Shown here piece by piece: positions 53,621-62,738 of a stretch of 64,000 nt of DNA. The DNA comes from Tectiglobus sp965224045. GTDB taxonomy: Bacteria; Pseudomonadota; Alphaproteobacteria; Rhizobiales; Hyphomicrobiaceae. The position numbers and the translations under genes were made by a program. The DNA is taken from assembly GCA_965224045.1 (NCBI GenBank), contig CBDCYD010000005.1:558001-622000 (forward strand), written 5' to 3'. The first letter of the stretch is position 1. Each line of letters starts with the position of its first letter. The notes below the pieces were generated by a model. The model worked only from the letters and a program-made list of their open reading frames with translations. It did no database searches and had not been told where the DNA came from.

Positions 53621-55153
53621 ATGAACAAGCCATATATCCGGTCGCACTTCGCTGGAAATTCACCTGCCGTCGAGGCGGTTCTGCCACGTGCTGCGGGCAT
53701 TCCGCTTGCCGACGCCGCGCTCGTTCCTCAGCAATCGCAAAACAAGCCCGTTTCGCCCGCCCTCTTCCGCGGCGCCCTGCGCACGGTCGAGTTCCTCGCA
53801 CTGTTTGTCGCCGGATTGGCTTCGGCAGTGGTCAACGTCGATGCAGCGGACCTCACCGTTTCACCGTCCTACCTAATGGCCCTTGCGGGCACCGCAATCG
53901 TTGCCGTCGTGCTGTTCGACATGCTGGGCCTCTATCGCACGCAGGCCATTGCCTCGCTTCTGCATGCAGCGCCGCGCGCCCTGTGTGGATGGACCGCCGC
54001 TGCCGGCCTGCTGACGGCAACCGTCTTCTTCCTCAAGGTTGGTCCGGAGTTTTCCAGGCTGTGGCTGGCGACTTGGTACGTCAGCGCTGCCGGCGCAATC
54101 CTCCTCGTCCGTATCGCGGCGGCATCGCTTGCACGCAGGTGGGCTCTCGAAGGTCGCCTGAATCGCCAGGCGATCATCGTCGGTGGTGGCGACGGCTGCT
54201 TCGATCTCATCAGTCGGCTCGAGCATGACGCCAGCACGGACCTGCGCATCATAGGCTTCTTCGACGACCGCAGCGGTGAACGTTCGCCGTCCGAAATTGC
54301 CGGTTATCCAAAGCTCGGCACGATCGACGACCTGACCGCCTTTGCCCGCCACAACCACATCGATGTCGTCCTTGTCTGCCTGCCCATGAGCGCCGAGAAG
54401 AGGTTGCTGGCCATTGCCAAGGTGCTCAAGGTCCTACCGATCGACGTGCGCCTCTCGACGGCGGGCAGCCGCCTTCGCTTTCGCCCACGCACCTACGACT
54501 ACATTGGCTCGACCCCCTTCATCGCACTCGCAGACAAGCCGATTGGCGACTGGGGTCTTCTTGCCAAGGCGGCACTCGACAAGACTGTCGCGGCGCTTGC
54601 GCTGATCGGCCTCGCACCGCTCTTGGCCGGCGTTGCCGTTGCCATTCGCTGCGAAAGCCGCGGCCCGATCCTGTTTCGCCAAAAGCGCTACGGTTTTAAC
54701 AACGAGCTGATCGAAGTCCTGAAGTTCCGCTCGATGTACGTCGACAAGTGCGATGCCGAGGCGACCCGCCTGGTCACCAAAGACGACCCGCGCGTGACCC
54801 CGATCGGTCGCTTTATTCGCCGCACGAGCATCGACGAACTGCCGCAACTCATCAATGTATTGCGCGGCGAGCTTTCACTCGTCGGCCCGCGACCGCATGC
54901 GCTCCAGGCCAAGGCGGCGAACCAGTTGTACGACCAGGCCGTCGAAGGTTATTTCGCCCGCCACCGCGTCAAGCCCGGCATTACCGGCTGGGCGCAGATT
55001 CACGGCTGGCGGGGTGAAACCGACACCACCGAAAAAATCCAGAAACGCGTCGAGCACGATCTCCACTACATCGAGAACTGGTCGCTCGCGCGTGACATCT
55101 ACATCCTGTTTCGCACTCCGATCGCACTTCTCAAATCCGACGGCGCGTACTGA
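53621..55153 (+). CDS. Polyprenyl-phosphate sugar-1-phosphate transferase (WcaJ-like)
   Basis: A 510-residue initiating transferase with four N-terminal membrane helices, a CoA-binding-like central domain (RQAIIVGGGDGCFDLI) and the catalytic bacterial sugar transferase domain: KAALDKTVAALALIG, ESRGPILFRQKRYG, VLKFRSMYVDK, DELPQLINVLRGELSLVGPRP and PGITGWAQIHGWRG. It should transfer glucose- or galactose-1-phosphate to undecaprenyl phosphate and so begin EPS assembly. ATG 53621 is chosen; a TTG nine bases upstream is in frame. Confidence 0.93.
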   Translation: MNKPYIRSHFAGNSPAVEAVLPRAAGIPLADAALVPQQSQNKPVSPALFRGALRTVEFLALFVAGLASAVVNVDAADLTVSPSYLMALAGTAIVAVVLFDMLGLYRTQAIASLLHAAPRALCGWTAAAGLLTATVFFLKVGPEFSRLWLATWYVSAAGAILLVRIAAASLARRWALEGRLNRQAIIVGGGDGCFDLISRLEHDASTDLRIIGFFDDRSGERSPSEIAGYPKLGTIDDLTAFARHNHIDVVLVCLPMSAEKRLLAIAKVLKVLPIDVRLSTAGSRLRFRPRTYDYIGSTPFIALADKPIGDWGLLAKAALDKTVAALALIGLAPLLAGVAVAIRCESRGPILFRQKRYGFNNELIEVLKFRSMYVDKCDAEATRLVTKDDPRVTPIGRFIRRTSIDELPQLINVLRGELSLVGPRPHALQAKAANQLYDQAVEGYFARHRVKPGITGWAQIHGWRGETDTTEKIQKRVEHDLHYIENWSLARDIYILFRTPIALLKSDGAY

Positions 55154-55209
55154 CCGGCACTCACGATCATCACCACCGCCGCTGACGTGCCCACACCGCT
55201 GTCGCATGA

Positions 55210-56760
55210 ATGGCACGCAACGATATGTCGAGCACAGTTGTACACCTGAACCAGGTCACCCCTTCCGGTGACGCGGCAAGCCTGCCTGCCCGGCTCGGCG
55301 TGGTGCGCTGGGCCGGGCTTGCACTGGTCTGGTGTGCGATTGCATCCGGCGCCATCGTCTTTTCCGAGCCGGCCCCTGTCGACGTGCTGACACTCGGCGT
55401 GATCCTCGCTTTGCCGGTCCTCGGCTTGGTGAGCTTTCGCACGCTGCTGATCATCCCGTTCGGCGTCTGGTTGGTGATTGGCGTTGCGACACTCCTTGCC
55501 GCCCACCAGGCAAGCGACTTTGCGCGTGCGGTTACCCATACATCGATCTCGTTCTATCTCTATGCCGGCTTCTTCATGCTCGCTGCGTTCGTGGCCAAAA
55601 ATCCATTGCGACACGTTCCGCTGATCATGGGCGCATACGTCGTCGCGGCCTTGGCCGCCGCTACGGCAGGCATCGCGGGCTACTTCGATTTATTCGCCGG
55701 CGCAGGTGACTGGTTCACGAAGTTTGGTCGGGCATCGGGAACGTTCAAAGACCCCAACGTTTTTGGACCGTTCCTCATTCCACCTCTGCTCTACGTGTTT
55801 CATCTGGTCATTTCCCGTCCTGCCTCGCAAGTTGTGCTGCCCGCCATCGTCGGTCTCGTCTTGTTATTCGCCGTCGTCATCAGTTTTTCGCGCGGTGCCT
55901 GGATGAACATCGCGATATCGCTGTCTCTCTATGCGTGTCTCGCCTTTGCTACGGCGCCGACCTGGCGTCAGCGCATGACGCTGGTGCTGGTGGTGCTGCT
56001 TGCGCTGTTGTCTTGCGTGCTCCTGCTCGCAGCCGCGCTCAGGGTGCCGGAATTTGCCGAACTGCTCCACCATCGTGCGCAGTTCTTCCAGAGCTACGAC
56101 GTCGGCCCGGAGGGCCGGTTCGGCGGCCAGTCGAAGGCGCTCGAGATCATTCTCGCCTCGCCGTTCGGCATTGGAACGATGGAATTTGCCGAGCGCTTCC
56201 ACCACGAGAACGCGCACAACGTTTACCTGACGATGGCACTGCGCGGTGGCTGGCTCGCCGGCCTGCTGTTCTTAGGGCTGAACCTGGCAACCGTCGTCAT
56301 TGGTTTCTGCCACGCCATTCGCCACACACCGAGCCGGCCAATTTTTATTTTTGTCCTTGCCGCATTCATCGGATTGGCCATTCAGGGCATGCTGGTCGAC
56401 ACCGACCACTGGCGTCATTTCTACGTGATCATGGCGCTGGTCTGGGGCTTGATGGCAGCCGAGCGGCCGACCGCTGACCGCCAGCGCAGCGACATGGCGA
56501 CACCGCCGCATCATGCACCGCGCATTCACCGCCGCGTCAAACCAAACCTGCCCGCGCCGCTCGCCCTGCACCGCGGCCACATCGTTGCGCCGATCGCCCT
56601 GCCACCGCGTCCTGTATTGCAAGATCGCACCGGACTTCGCGAGACCCGTCCGTCACGTCTGATCGGGATCGCAACCCGATACCTCGTCTCGTATGAGCCC
56701 GCGCAACGACGGCTGAGCCTGTATCGCCCTCGCCGGCCGCAATTCCTCGCCTATACGTAA
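55210..56760 (+). CDS. O-antigen ligase/polymerase-like membrane protein
   Basis: A 516-residue protein with about ten membrane helices, a periplasmic loop and the segment RASGTFKDPNVFGPFLIPPL, typical of Wzy/WaaL-type proteins. The second landmark is HHENAHNVYLTMALRGG, the usual His-rich region of the ligase/polymerase. The C-terminal 85 residues are a soluble, Pro-Arg-rich tail (PRIHRRVKPNLPAPLA, then RPRRPQFLAYT). ATG 55210 and ATG 55225 are both possible. It ends the EPS unit and should polymerise repeat units or ligate the chain. Confidence 0.87.
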   Translation: MARNDMSSTVVHLNQVTPSGDAASLPARLGVVRWAGLALVWCAIASGAIVFSEPAPVDVLTLGVILALPVLGLVSFRTLLIIPFGVWLVIGVATLLAAHQASDFARAVTHTSISFYLYAGFFMLAAFVAKNPLRHVPLIMGAYVVAALAAATAGIAGYFDLFAGAGDWFTKFGRASGTFKDPNVFGPFLIPPLLYVFHLVISRPASQVVLPAIVGLVLLFAVVISFSRGAWMNIAISLSLYACLAFATAPTWRQRMTLVLVVLLALLSCVLLLAAALRVPEFAELLHHRAQFFQSYDVGPEGRFGGQSKALEIILASPFGIGTMEFAERFHHENAHNVYLTMALRGGWLAGLLFLGLNLATVVIGFCHAIRHTPSRPIFIFVLAAFIGLAIQGMLVDTDHWRHFYVIMALVWGLMAAERPTADRQRSDMATPPHHAPRIHRRVKPNLPAPLALHRGHIVAPIALPPRPVLQDRTGLRETRPSRLIGIATRYLVSYEPAQRRLSLYRPRRPQFLAYT

Positions 56761-56862
56761 CGGGCAGAACGGCGACGCGATATCTGCCAGCAGATTGCCA
56801 TTGAACCGCGCAACACGTAGCGTTGAGTGCTCTCGATTGTACCACTCAGCGGAGGCTGCCCC

Positions 56863-58071
56863 GTGTTCATTCGCAGAACCGACCCGGACCCGTCACTGCA
56901 GGCCTTTCGCACCGAGGTACGCGAATTCTGTGAAACAGAACTGCCAACTTCGATCCGAAACAAGCAGGCGCGCGGCCAACACATCGAGCGCGATGAATAC
57001 GGCGCCTGGCTGCAACGCCTTGGAGCCCGCGGCTGGCTGACCGGCAAGTGGCCGAAGGAGCACGGCGGGCTCGGCTGGGGGCCGGACAAGTTCGCCGCGT
57101 TCAGCGAGGAACTGGGCCGCGCCGACGCTCCCCCGATCGTGCCGTTCGGCGTCAACATGGTCGGCCCCGTCATTTACACCTTCGGCAATGATGCACAGAA
57201 ATCCGCATACCTGGACGGCATCATTCGTCACGAAACCTGGTGGTGCCAGGGCTATTCGGAACCGGGCGCCGGCTCGGACCTCGCCAGCCTGCAGACCCGC
57301 GCCGTGCGCGATGGCGATGACTATGTCGTCAACGGCCAGAAGATCTGGACCTCCTACGCCCACTGGGCGGACATGATGTTCTGCCTCGTCAGAACCGGCC
57401 ACAGCGGCAAGAAGCAGGAAGGCATCACCTTCCTTCTCATCGACATGAACGCACCCGGCATCACGGTGCGCCCGATCATCGGCATCACCAAGGGCCACCA
57501 CCTCAACGAGGTCTTCTTCGAGGATGTCCGCGTGCCGGTCGCAAACCGCATTGGCGAAGAGGGCAAAGGGTGGACCTATGCCAAGTTCCTGCTCGCCAAC
57601 GAGCGCGTCGGCGTCGTCGAAGTCGGCAAGTTCGAACGCTACCTTGCCCACCTGCGTACCTTGCTCGTCGAAACCCATGAGGCGGGCGTCCCGCTGGCGG
57701 CAAAACCGGAATTCCAGCGCAAGCTCGCCGAACTCGACGTCGCCATGGAAACCGTCCGCGCACTTTCGGCGGACCAGTTGGCCGCCGCCCAGCAGGAGGG
57801 CGCGCCGTCACTTATCGGTGCAGCCGCGCTGAAGGTCAGAGGCTCTGAGCTTCAGCAGGCTATTCTTCAAACCATCACCGACGTTGTCGCGCGTCACGGC
57901 CTCGCCTACCAGACGGACGCATTGGATGCCGGTTGGAACGGCACCGTCGTCGGCCCGCCGCAGTCTGCCGGCCTCATCTACGAGCACCTCTACCGGCGCG
58001 CCGCCACCATTTACGGCGGCTCCACCGAAATCCAGAAGAACATCATCGCCAAGGGCGCGCTCGAACTCTAA
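56863..58071 (+). CDS. Acyl-CoA dehydrogenase, large-chain type (PimC-like)
   Basis: A 402-residue acyl-CoA dehydrogenase family flavoprotein. The FAD/substrate region WWCQGYSEPGAGSDLASLQT and the C-terminal AATIYGGSTEIQKNIIAK are typical. The last motif has Gly instead of Glu at the usual C-terminal base, as in heteromeric alpha2beta2 enzymes such as PimC and the steroid FadE proteins. It starts at GTG 56863 after GGAGG. The partner is the gene 34 bases downstream. The pair may dehydrogenate a dicarboxylyl-CoA or ring-cleavage intermediate. Confidence 0.88.
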   Translation: MFIRRTDPDPSLQAFRTEVREFCETELPTSIRNKQARGQHIERDEYGAWLQRLGARGWLTGKWPKEHGGLGWGPDKFAAFSEELGRADAPPIVPFGVNMVGPVIYTFGNDAQKSAYLDGIIRHETWWCQGYSEPGAGSDLASLQTRAVRDGDDYVVNGQKIWTSYAHWADMMFCLVRTGHSGKKQEGITFLLIDMNAPGITVRPIIGITKGHHLNEVFFEDVRVPVANRIGEEGKGWTYAKFLLANERVGVVEVGKFERYLAHLRTLLVETHEAGVPLAAKPEFQRKLAELDVAMETVRALSADQLAAAQQEGAPSLIGAAALKVRGSELQQAILQTITDVVARHGLAYQTDALDAGWNGTVVGPPQSAGLIYEHLYRRAATIYGGSTEIQKNIIAKGALEL

Positions 58072-58105
58072 TCTGCGCCCGAGAGCAGAACGCACCAAGA
58101 CCGCC

Positions 58106-59242
58106 ATGCCCTCATTCTCGACCGACGAACGCCAGCTTCTCCACGACAGCACCCGCGACTATTTCGAGCGCCAGTACACATTCGCGAATTTCCGCACTTT
58201 GTCAGCGAGCGAACATCCCGACGGTTTCAGCCGCGCGGCGTGGAAGGAATACGCCGAACTGGGCTGGCTCGCCGTAGCCCTGCCCGAAGAGGTTGGCGGC
58301 TCAAACGGTGGCTTGACCGAGCAGGCAATCGTCCTCGCCGGCGCGGGCGCAGCGCTCGCCCTCGAACCGTTGCTCACAACGACCGTCCTTGGCGCCGGCG
58401 CCATTGACCTCGCGGGCACCGACGAACAGCGCGCGCGACTATCCGCGATCGCCGCCGGGGACTCGATCGTCACGCTTTGCCACTTCGAACCGGCGTCCGG
58501 CTACGCCCGCGACCACGTCACCACCCTTGCAACGTCGGACGGTGACGGCTTTGTCCTGAGCGGCGAAAAAAGCTTCACACTGCACGCTGACGCAGCCGAC
58601 ACGCTGATCGTATCGGCCCGCATTGGCGATCGGTCCGGCCCGGTCGGCCTATTCTTGATTGATCTTCCGGCAGACAATGTCACTTTTTCCCGTGCCCCCG
58701 CCCTCGATGACCGTCGCGGCGCTTCGGTCACACTCGCGAATGTCCGCGTCGCGGCATCGGGCCTGCTCGGCGGCACCGACACGGACCGCACGCCCCAACT
58801 CGGCACCCTTCTCGATCACGGTGCCATTGCCGCCTGCGCCGAGGCCGCCGGTGCCATGCACGCCGTCAACGAGCAGACCGTCGAATACCTCAAATCGCGC
58901 CAGCAGTTCGGCCAGCCGTTATCGAAGTTCCAGGTGCTCCAGCATCGCCTTGTCGACATGAGCATCGCCGCCGAAGAGGCCCGTGCCGCAACCCACGCGG
59001 CCCTCGAGGCGCTCGACGACGGCGCCTCGGATGCCCGCGAAAAAATCTGGAAGGCGAAGGTCCAGACGGCCAGGTCGTCGCGTTTCGTCGGCGGCCAGGC
59101 GATCCAGCTGCACGGCGGCATGGGCATGACCGATGATTTGGCAATAGGCCACTACTACAAGCGCCTGACGATGTGCGAGACGATGTTTGGCGATGGCGAC
59201 TGGTATCTCGGCCAGCTTGCCGCGAAGGTGCACGAGACATGA
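58106..59242 (+). CDS. Acyl-CoA dehydrogenase, small-chain type (PimD-like)
   Basis: A 378-residue dehydrogenase subunit, partner of the gene before it. N-terminus STDERQLLHDSTRDYFER, core EVGGSNGGLTEQAIVLAGAGAAL, and the C-terminal RFVGGQAIQLHGGMGMTDDLAIGHYYKRLTMCETMFGD match the PimD/FadE-type second chain. One of the two subunits would carry the base. The stop overlaps the next ATG (ATGA). ATG 58106 is used; the ribosome site is weak. Confidence 0.88.
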   Translation: MPSFSTDERQLLHDSTRDYFERQYTFANFRTLSASEHPDGFSRAAWKEYAELGWLAVALPEEVGGSNGGLTEQAIVLAGAGAALALEPLLTTTVLGAGAIDLAGTDEQRARLSAIAAGDSIVTLCHFEPASGYARDHVTTLATSDGDGFVLSGEKSFTLHADAADTLIVSARIGDRSGPVGLFLIDLPADNVTFSRAPALDDRRGASVTLANVRVAASGLLGGTDTDRTPQLGTLLDHGAIAACAEAAGAMHAVNEQTVEYLKSRQQFGQPLSKFQVLQHRLVDMSIAAEEARAATHAALEALDDGASDAREKIWKAKVQTARSSRFVGGQAIQLHGGMGMTDDLAIGHYYKRLTMCETMFGDGDWYLGQLAAKVHET

Positions 59243-59976
59243 TCGAGACGATCGTCGATATCGCTACGGATGCCGGTGCGATGGAAACATTCATCTGCCG
59301 TCCCGACCGCGGTGTCCACCCACCTGTCTTGATGATGATGGATGCGCCCGGCATTCGCGAGGAACTTTACGACATGGCCCGGCGGCTGGCGAGCGTCGGC
59401 TTTTGCCTCTACCTGCCGAACCTCTATTACCGTGCCGGTCGCGACACCAAGTATGGCCCCGACGTCCTCGAGCACGGCAGTGCGGAGCACGCCCGCATGC
59501 GTGCCGTCAGAACCAAGATGACGATTCCACCCGTCATGGATGACGTCGCAGCCATGATCGCACACATCGATGCCGACGAGAACATCAAGCCGGGCCCCGT
59601 TGGCATCCACGGTTACTGCATGAGCGGCCCCTATGCTCTTGCTGCCGCCGCACGTTATTCGGACCGCATCGCGGCAGCCGCCTCGTTTTACGGCACCTGG
59701 CTCGTCAGCGACGCGGAGGAAAGCCCGCACCTCAACCTCGGCCGGGCAAAAGGCGAACTCTACATCGCCTGTGCCGAGATCGACGAACTCGCGCCAATGC
59801 CGATGGTCGAAGAGCTCAAGGGCCTTTTTGAAGCCTCCGGCAACGCGGGCGAACTGGAGATCTACCCCGGCGTCATCCATGGCTTTGCCTTTCCCCAGCG
59901 CAAGGTCTACGACCAGCCGGCCGCCGAACGGCATTGGGAACGCCTGATCGCCCTTTATCGCCGCAACCTTGGCTGA
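59239..59976 (+). CDS. Dienelactone hydrolase family protein
   Basis: A 245-residue alpha/beta hydrolase of the DLH family. The triad is visible: Cys127 in GIHGYCMSG, Asp182 in AEIDELAP, His214 in GVIHGFAFP. A Cys nucleophile is the family type. Dienelactone hydrolases open enol lactones in aromatic ring cleavage, but family members also act on other esters. It is translationally coupled to the acyl-CoA dehydrogenase by ATGA overlap and followed by a thioesterase. Confidence 0.9.
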   Translation: MIETIVDIATDAGAMETFICRPDRGVHPPVLMMMDAPGIREELYDMARRLASVGFCLYLPNLYYRAGRDTKYGPDVLEHGSAEHARMRAVRTKMTIPPVMDDVAAMIAHIDADENIKPGPVGIHGYCMSGPYALAAAARYSDRIAAAASFYGTWLVSDAEESPHLNLGRAKGELYIACAEIDELAPMPMVEELKGLFEASGNAGELEIYPGVIHGFAFPQRKVYDQPAAERHWERLIALYRRNLG

Positions 59977-59997
59977 CATCGCGCAGGCAGGCCCGAC

Positions 59998-60399
59998 ATG
60001 AGTTTTAGAACCGAAATTCTGATTGCCTGGGGAGATTGCGATCCGGCCGGCATCGTCTTTTATCCAACCTACTTCTATTGGTTTGATACGATCTTCCAGC
60101 GCTGGCTGTTGTCCCGCGAGCTGAGCCAGGCCGCCCTCAAGGCACGCTACGGCATTATCGGCACCGGCATTCTCGATACCGCAGCCACATTCCGGGCGGC
60201 CGCGCGGGATGGTGACACGCTTATCGCCCAAGCTGCTGCAACGGACTGGAAGAGCAAGGCGTTTCGCATCGATTACCGCCTGACACGCGACGACGCGCTG
60301 ATCGCTGAAGGCCACGAGACGCGCGGTTGGCTGGTCATGCGCGACGGCCGCATTCGCGCCGAAACTATCCCGGATGAGTTTCGCGCGGTGCTTGCCTGA
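59998..60399 (+). CDS. 4-hydroxybenzoyl-CoA thioesterase-like (4HBT) protein
   Basis: A 133-residue hot-dog fold thioesterase. The motif WGDCDPAGIVFYPTYFYWFD is that of Pseudomonas-type 4HBT, with the catalytic Asp15. It should hydrolyse an aryl- or acyl-CoA. Its end overlaps the end of the LysR gene by 35 bases in opposite orientation. It is probably the last gene of the dehydrogenase-DLH unit. The chemical partner could be a benzoate-type CoA thioester, not shown by the sequence. Confidence 0.92.
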   Translation: MSFRTEILIAWGDCDPAGIVFYPTYFYWFDTIFQRWLLSRELSQAALKARYGIIGTGILDTAATFRAAARDGDTLIAQAAATDWKSKAFRIDYRLTRDDALIAEGHETRGWLVMRDGRIRAETIPDEFRAVLA

Positions 60400-61246
60400 G
60401 TGCGGCCAGCAGCGCATCGCTCAGGCGCCGCTTTGGATTTTTCGGACGTTCGATGAGGGCCAGTTCCCTCACGGCCTGCGGCGCACCGAACGGATAAGAG
60501 CGAATGGCCTCCGGCAGCGGTCCGGACGCCGGGTGATGCGGCACCACTGACACGCCGAGACCGTGCGAGACCAGCGCCGCAACCGCATCGAGCGAGTCGA
60601 CCTCCATGTCGGCCTGCACGACGATGCCCTCGCGCAGCAGCAATCGCTCGATCTGCTGTCCGGCCCAGGTTTTGCGGCTGAACCAGATAAACGGGTTCGA
60701 ACTGAGCAACTCCGCGATCGGCAATTCCGGTGCGTCTCTCGGGACGATCGCAAACAGCGGCTCCTTGACGATGGAGCGCACCACGACACCACCAAGCGCC
60801 TGTTCTGGTGCCGTCGCAATCGCAACATCGATCTCACCACCGCGCACCAATGTCGCCAGTTCACCGGACAGCGCCGTGTGCACCCGCACCTTGAGCCGCG
60901 GGTGCAGACGCCTGAGTACTGCAAGTGCAGGCGGCAAGAGATCCGTCATCGCCGATGGCACGACCCCGGCGTTGATCGAACCGATCAGGTCTGCTTCGGA
61001 GCCGATCGCGGCGACCTCGTCGAGCAGATCGAGCATCCGCCGGCTGCAGTCGACGAGTGCCAGGCCGCGATCCGTCAGCACCGGCGGCCGCCGGCCGCGG
61101 TCGATCAAGCCGACGCCGAGTTCTTCTTCCAGCGCCTTCACATGCAGACTGACGGCGGAATGAGAAAGGCCCACGGCTTCGCCCGCCGCGGAGAATGTGC
61201 CGTGTTCGGCGATCGCCAGAAATGTGCGCAACTGCTTAAGGTTCAT
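60365..61246 (-). CDS. LysR-family transcriptional regulator
   Basis: A 293-residue LysR protein. The winged helix at the N-terminus (QLRTFLAIAEHGTFSAAGEAVGLSHSAVSLHVKALEEELG) and the effector-binding domain from residue 90 are intact. It is divergent from the acyl-CoA dehydrogenase homologue at 61384, the usual arrangement for a LysR and its target. An inverted repeat lies 8 bases before its own start. Confidence 0.92.
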   Translation of the reverse strand: MNLKQLRTFLAIAEHGTFSAAGEAVGLSHSAVSLHVKALEEELGVGLIDRGRRPPVLTDRGLALVDCSRRMLDLLDEVAAIGSEADLIGSINAGVVPSAMTDLLPPALAVLRRLHPRLKVRVHTALSGELATLVRGGEIDVAIATAPEQALGGVVVRSIVKEPLFAIVPRDAPELPIAELLSSNPFIWFSRKTWAGQQIERLLLREGIVVQADMEVDSLDAVAALVSHGLGVSVVPHHPASGPLPEAIRSYPFGAPQAVRELALIERPKNPKRRLSDALLAALRQAPRETHPG

Positions 61247-61253
61247 GTCGCTA

Positions 61254-61270
61254 TGTTAGGTTTTCTAACA
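61254..61270. promoter_or_regulatory. Putative LysR-binding inverted repeat
   Basis: TGTTAG-N5-CTAACA, a T-N11-A LysR-type box, lies in the divergent region between the LysR gene and the acyl-CoA dehydrogenase homologue. It overlaps the regulator's own leader, so autoregulation is likely. Confidence 0.6.
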
Positions 61271-61383
61271 AAATAAGCCAGATAAAGTCGTTTTACATCG
61301 TGATTACATAAACATAAAGTGTGGCAGATCACGCGTTCGTTATGACCGGGTGAATGCGCAATGCGCGCGCGGAGGCCGATGAC

Positions 61384-62622
61384 ATGTTTGAACTAACCGA
61401 GCACCAGGAAGAACTTCGCCGTCGCGCCCGCGACCTGGCGGTCTCCGAAATTGCCGCGCGCGCCGCCGAAATCGACGCTACGGAGCAATATCCCTGGGAC
61501 AACGTCAAGGCTCTTACCGATGCCGGATTCATGGGCATGACGGTGCCGCGCGACCTCGGCGGCAAAGGCCACTCCTATCTCGACACCGTTTTGGTCATCG
61601 AGGAGATGGCCAAGGTGTGCGGCATCACCGGCCGCATCACGGTCGAAGGCAACATGGGCGCCCTCGGCGCGGTCTTGGCCTACGGCACGCCCGCTCAGCG
61701 GAGCCTGGTTGCCGGCGAGGTCCTGAACGGCGACAAACCGGCCATTTGTATCACTGAGCCCGAGGCCGGCAGCGCTGCCACCGACATGACAACGACGGCG
61801 ATCAGGCGTGGCGACCGCTACGTTCTGAACGGCACCAAGCACTGGATCACTGGCGGTGGTGTATCACGCACGCACTTGATTTTCGCCCGCCTCGTCGAAG
61901 ACGGCGAAGATCAAGGTATCGCCGGCTTTCTCGCTTTTCGTGACCGGGACAAGGGCCTTGTCATCGGCCGCCGCGAGCATGCCATGGGCTTGCGCGGCAT
62001 TCCCGAAACGGAGATCCACTTCCAGAACCTCACGCTCGGCGAAGACCGCATCATCGTGCCGCCGCAAGGAACCCGCCGCGGCTTTGCCGGTCTCATGAAC
62101 GCCTATAACGCTCAGCGCGTCGGCGCCGGCACCGTCGCCCTCGGCATTGCCCAGGGCGCGTATGAGCTGACCATCGCCCACGTCAAGCAGCGCCACCAGT
62201 TCGGCCGCCCGATTGCGGAGTTCCAGGGCATCCAGTGGATGCTGGCCGACGCCAAGATCCAGTTGGACGCCGCCCGTCTGATGCTTTGGCGCGCCGCAGC
62301 CAGCGCCGAACGTACCGGCTCCGGTTTCCCTGATCCGCTCCTGGCTGCCGAAGCCAAGGTGATCGCCTCGGAAACGGCCATTAAGGTCACCAACGATGCA
62401 TTGCAACTGCACGGCGCCAACGGCTACGGCCGCTCCCTGCCGCTTGAGCGCATGGTCCGCGACGCGCGGATGTTCACGATCGGCGGTGGCACCGCCCAAA
62501 TGTTGCGCAATCTGGTCGCCGGACGCATTCTCGAGATGAAGACGCCGCAGACGCGCGACGGCTATAGCCAGTTGGCAGAAGCCGAGCAGTCGTACCAGCC
62601 GGTGCGCGAGGCAGCCGAGTAG
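61384..62622 (+). CDS. Acyl-CoA dehydrogenase homologue, probable 3-sulfinopropionyl-CoA desulfinase
   Basis: A 412-residue member of the acyl-CoA dehydrogenase superfamily with the FAD regions CITEPEAGSAATDM and WITGGGVSRTH. It lacks both residues that serve as catalytic base: the internal helix has Gln244 in NAQRVGAGT, and the C-terminal position has Gly368 in FTIGGGTAQ. Arg84 is present in ITGRITVEGN. In the 3-sulfinopropionyl-CoA desulfinase of Advenella mimigardefordensis the matching residues are Gln246, Gly366 and Arg84, and the dehydrogenase activity is lost. That enzyme removes sulfite from 3-sulfinopropionyl-CoA. ATG 61384 follows GGAGG. Divergent LysR regulator. Assigned from motifs, not from an alignment search. 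Confidence 0.82.
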   Translation: MFELTEHQEELRRRARDLAVSEIAARAAEIDATEQYPWDNVKALTDAGFMGMTVPRDLGGKGHSYLDTVLVIEEMAKVCGITGRITVEGNMGALGAVLAYGTPAQRSLVAGEVLNGDKPAICITEPEAGSAATDMTTTAIRRGDRYVLNGTKHWITGGGVSRTHLIFARLVEDGEDQGIAGFLAFRDRDKGLVIGRREHAMGLRGIPETEIHFQNLTLGEDRIIVPPQGTRRGFAGLMNAYNAQRVGAGTVALGIAQGAYELTIAHVKQRHQFGRPIAEFQGIQWMLADAKIQLDAARLMLWRAAASAERTGSGFPDPLLAAEAKVIASETAIKVTNDALQLHGANGYGRSLPLERMVRDARMFTIGGGTAQMLRNLVAGRILEMKTPQTRDGYSQLAEAEQSYQPVREAAE

Positions 62623-62738
62623 GCACATCGAGCGGCCACGCATGTAATGCGGCCCGATCGATCGACCGCGGCTGCATCCGTCGACGGAACATGTGCCGAA
62701 GAGCCGGCCGGTGATGCAATTCCGACTAGGGCGGAACT

